This document shows positions 5,938 to 6,787 of a stretch of DNA of 6,787 bases, piece after piece. Origin of the DNA: an uncultured Pseudomonadota bacterium (GTDB taxonomy: Bacteria; SAR324; NAC60-12); the NCBI GenBank assembly GCA_913056375.1, contig CAJXNF010000157.1, positions 1-6,787 of the forward strand, read 5' to 3'. A program made the translations under genes and the position numbers. The notes beneath the pieces are model-generated. The model was not told the DNA's origin, ran no database searches, and was given only the letters and a program-made list of their open reading frames with translations. Position 1 is the stretch's first letter. The number at the start of each line of letters is the position of its first letter.

Positions 5938-6787
5938 TTTTAGTCAGTTTATTAGTGACGTGGGTCTTATAATTACCAGGTGTAGTTCCCTTATATTTTG
6001 TAAAACACCTATTAAAGCTGCTATGAGACTCAAAACCACAATCTTGGCTAATGATGGATAATGGTTTTGTGGTGCTGATCATTTGTCTGCATGACTCTTC
6101 TATTCTGTACTTATTTAAATGCTCTAAGAAACCTATATTCATAGTTTGCTTAAACCATCGGCTAAATGCATTTGGAGACATAAATGTTTTATCTGCTATA
6201 TCCTTAAGAAATATTTGCTGATGATAATTTTCCTGTATAAATTGAATAACTGTATTCAATCTATCATGAGCTTTCATATCGGATTTATTGTCAGATGGTT
6301 TATGTTTGTAATTTATTGAAGAGAGTTGAGTTGTTCTTGCTTGCCAATGCGGTTGAGATATATCTCTAAACAGTTCAAGAAGTGTGAGTAGCTTCTGAAG
6401 GGGCGGCATATTTAGCTCTCTTAAGAAATAAGAAATTGCATCTGAGTAAAAGCCCTCAATCAGGATCCCTCTGTCTGCAAGATTGATGGTTTTTATAACT
6501 TCTTCAAGTTCCTCAAATTGATAATTTGAAGCTAACAATTCAGGTTTTATTTGAATAAGTAATAGTTTTGCATGGTCAATGCTTCCTTCTACATGGAGAT
6601 CATGAGGGAGGTTATTGCCAAAAATAAAAAAATCTCCTGGTTTGAAATCCCCTAGGTTGTCACCCACTTGTCTAATCCCGGAGCCCTCAATGATATAAAT
6701 GATTTCAAGTTCAGGATGATAGTGCCAATAATGACATGAATGATGGAGAGGAGGAAGGGGAGGAAAGCAACAACAATCTTGAACTAT
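5924..6787 (-). CDS. AraC-family regulator with N-terminal cupin (5' end outside window)
   Basis: The frame is open to the right edge, giving 287 residues with the N-terminus missing. A GTG at 6665-6667 could look like a start, but the 40 codons before it continue the cupin (HYWHYHPELEIIYIIEGSG, 19-37 of the visible part), so the gene is longer. Cupin/AraC-binding domain about 15-80, including GDFFIFGNNLPHDLH; helical linker; then the double helix-turn-helix about 178-275. The latter has KDIADKTFMSPNAFSRWFK (195-213) and GFESHSSFNRCFTKYKGTTP (251-270), both standard AraC signatures. Such proteins sense sugars or related small molecules and activate nearby genes. It lies immediately upstream of, and overlaps, the SemiSWEET gene, which it probably helps control. 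A Cys/His-rich segment precedes the cupin (DCCCF, HHSCHYWHYH). Confidence 0.93.
   Translation of the reverse strand: MVQDCCCFPPLPPLHHSCHYWHYHPELEIIYIIEGSGIRQVGDNLGDFKPGDFFIFGNNLPHDLHVEGSIDHAKLLLIQIKPELLASNYQFEELEEVIKTINLADRGILIEGFYSDAISYFLRELNMPPLQKLLTLLELFRDISQPHWQARTTQLSSINYKHKPSDNKSDMKAHDRLNTVIQFIQENYHQQIFLKDIADKTFMSPNAFSRWFKQTMNIGFLEHLNKYRIEESCRQMISTTKPLSIISQDCGFESHSSFNRCFTKYKGTTPGNYKTHVTNKLTKNELH

Noticed and set aside
5924..6667. AraC gene starting at the GTG at 6667
   Set aside because: The 40 upstream codons are open and encode the conserved start of the cupin (HYHPELEIIYI), so the true start is beyond the window edge.
1..6787. CRISPR array or phage structural genes
   Set aside because: No regularly spaced repeats and no phage-type proteins were found; the repeats near 4300-4416 are short and att-like.

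Overview
The window looks like chromosomal DNA from a gammaproteobacterium, probably marine. This is inferred from the style of the RegB/RegA pair, a methionine-rich TonB receptor of the OprC/NosA type, and a SnoaL-like secreted protein; no rRNA or other marker fixes the taxon. Two compositional blocks are visible. Positions 1 to about 4290 are moderately GC-rich and densely coding, while about 4490 to 6787 is clearly AT-rich with gene remnants and short operons. The boundary is a 48-nt piece of the 3' half of a tRNA gene (CAT anticodon, minus strand), a classic footprint of integration of a mobile island into a tRNA gene.

Left block (24-4208): a TonB-dependent outer-membrane receptor (minus strand, start at 2162) is divergent from a two-gene operon on the plus strand. 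That operon encodes a six-helix membrane histidine kinase of the RegB/PrrB/RoxS family and its response regulator RegA/PrrA/RoxR, joined by an ATGA stop/start overlap. The 157-bp divergent control region holds a perfect inverted repeat (TGCGACA-CGA-TGTCGCA, 2223-2239) whose half-sites match the published RegA/PrrA recognition pattern GCGNC...GNCGC. The simplest reading is that the redox-sensing pair controls its own operon and/or the divergent receptor. The receptor resembles TonB copper receptors, keeps the plug methionine of the copper-binding motif but has Gly in place of its Cys, and has several Met clusters in predicted loops. Copper import under redox/quinone control, to supply terminal oxidases, is a coherent but unproven hypothesis.

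Boundary (4209-4490): the tRNA 3' fragment (4235-4282) is followed by repeats: a 13-bp perfect inverted repeat, TGGTCCAA direct repeats and ACCACAAC direct repeats. These are plausible integrase binding sites of an attachment region. The intact tRNA and integrase would be expected beyond the right edge and are not visible.

Right block (4491-6787): two short 5'-truncated gene remnants lie head to head around 4700. One is the C-terminus of a RimK-like ATP-grasp protein on the plus strand; the other is an unidentified open frame on the minus strand. Beyond them, all on the minus strand and so read right to left, are an AraC-family regulator with an N-terminal cupin (its 5' end lies outside the window), an overlapping 84-aa SemiSWEET sugar transporter, and a secreted NTF2/SnoaL-like protein. 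The AraC-SemiSWEET overlap suggests a sugar-responsive transport module carried as island cargo.
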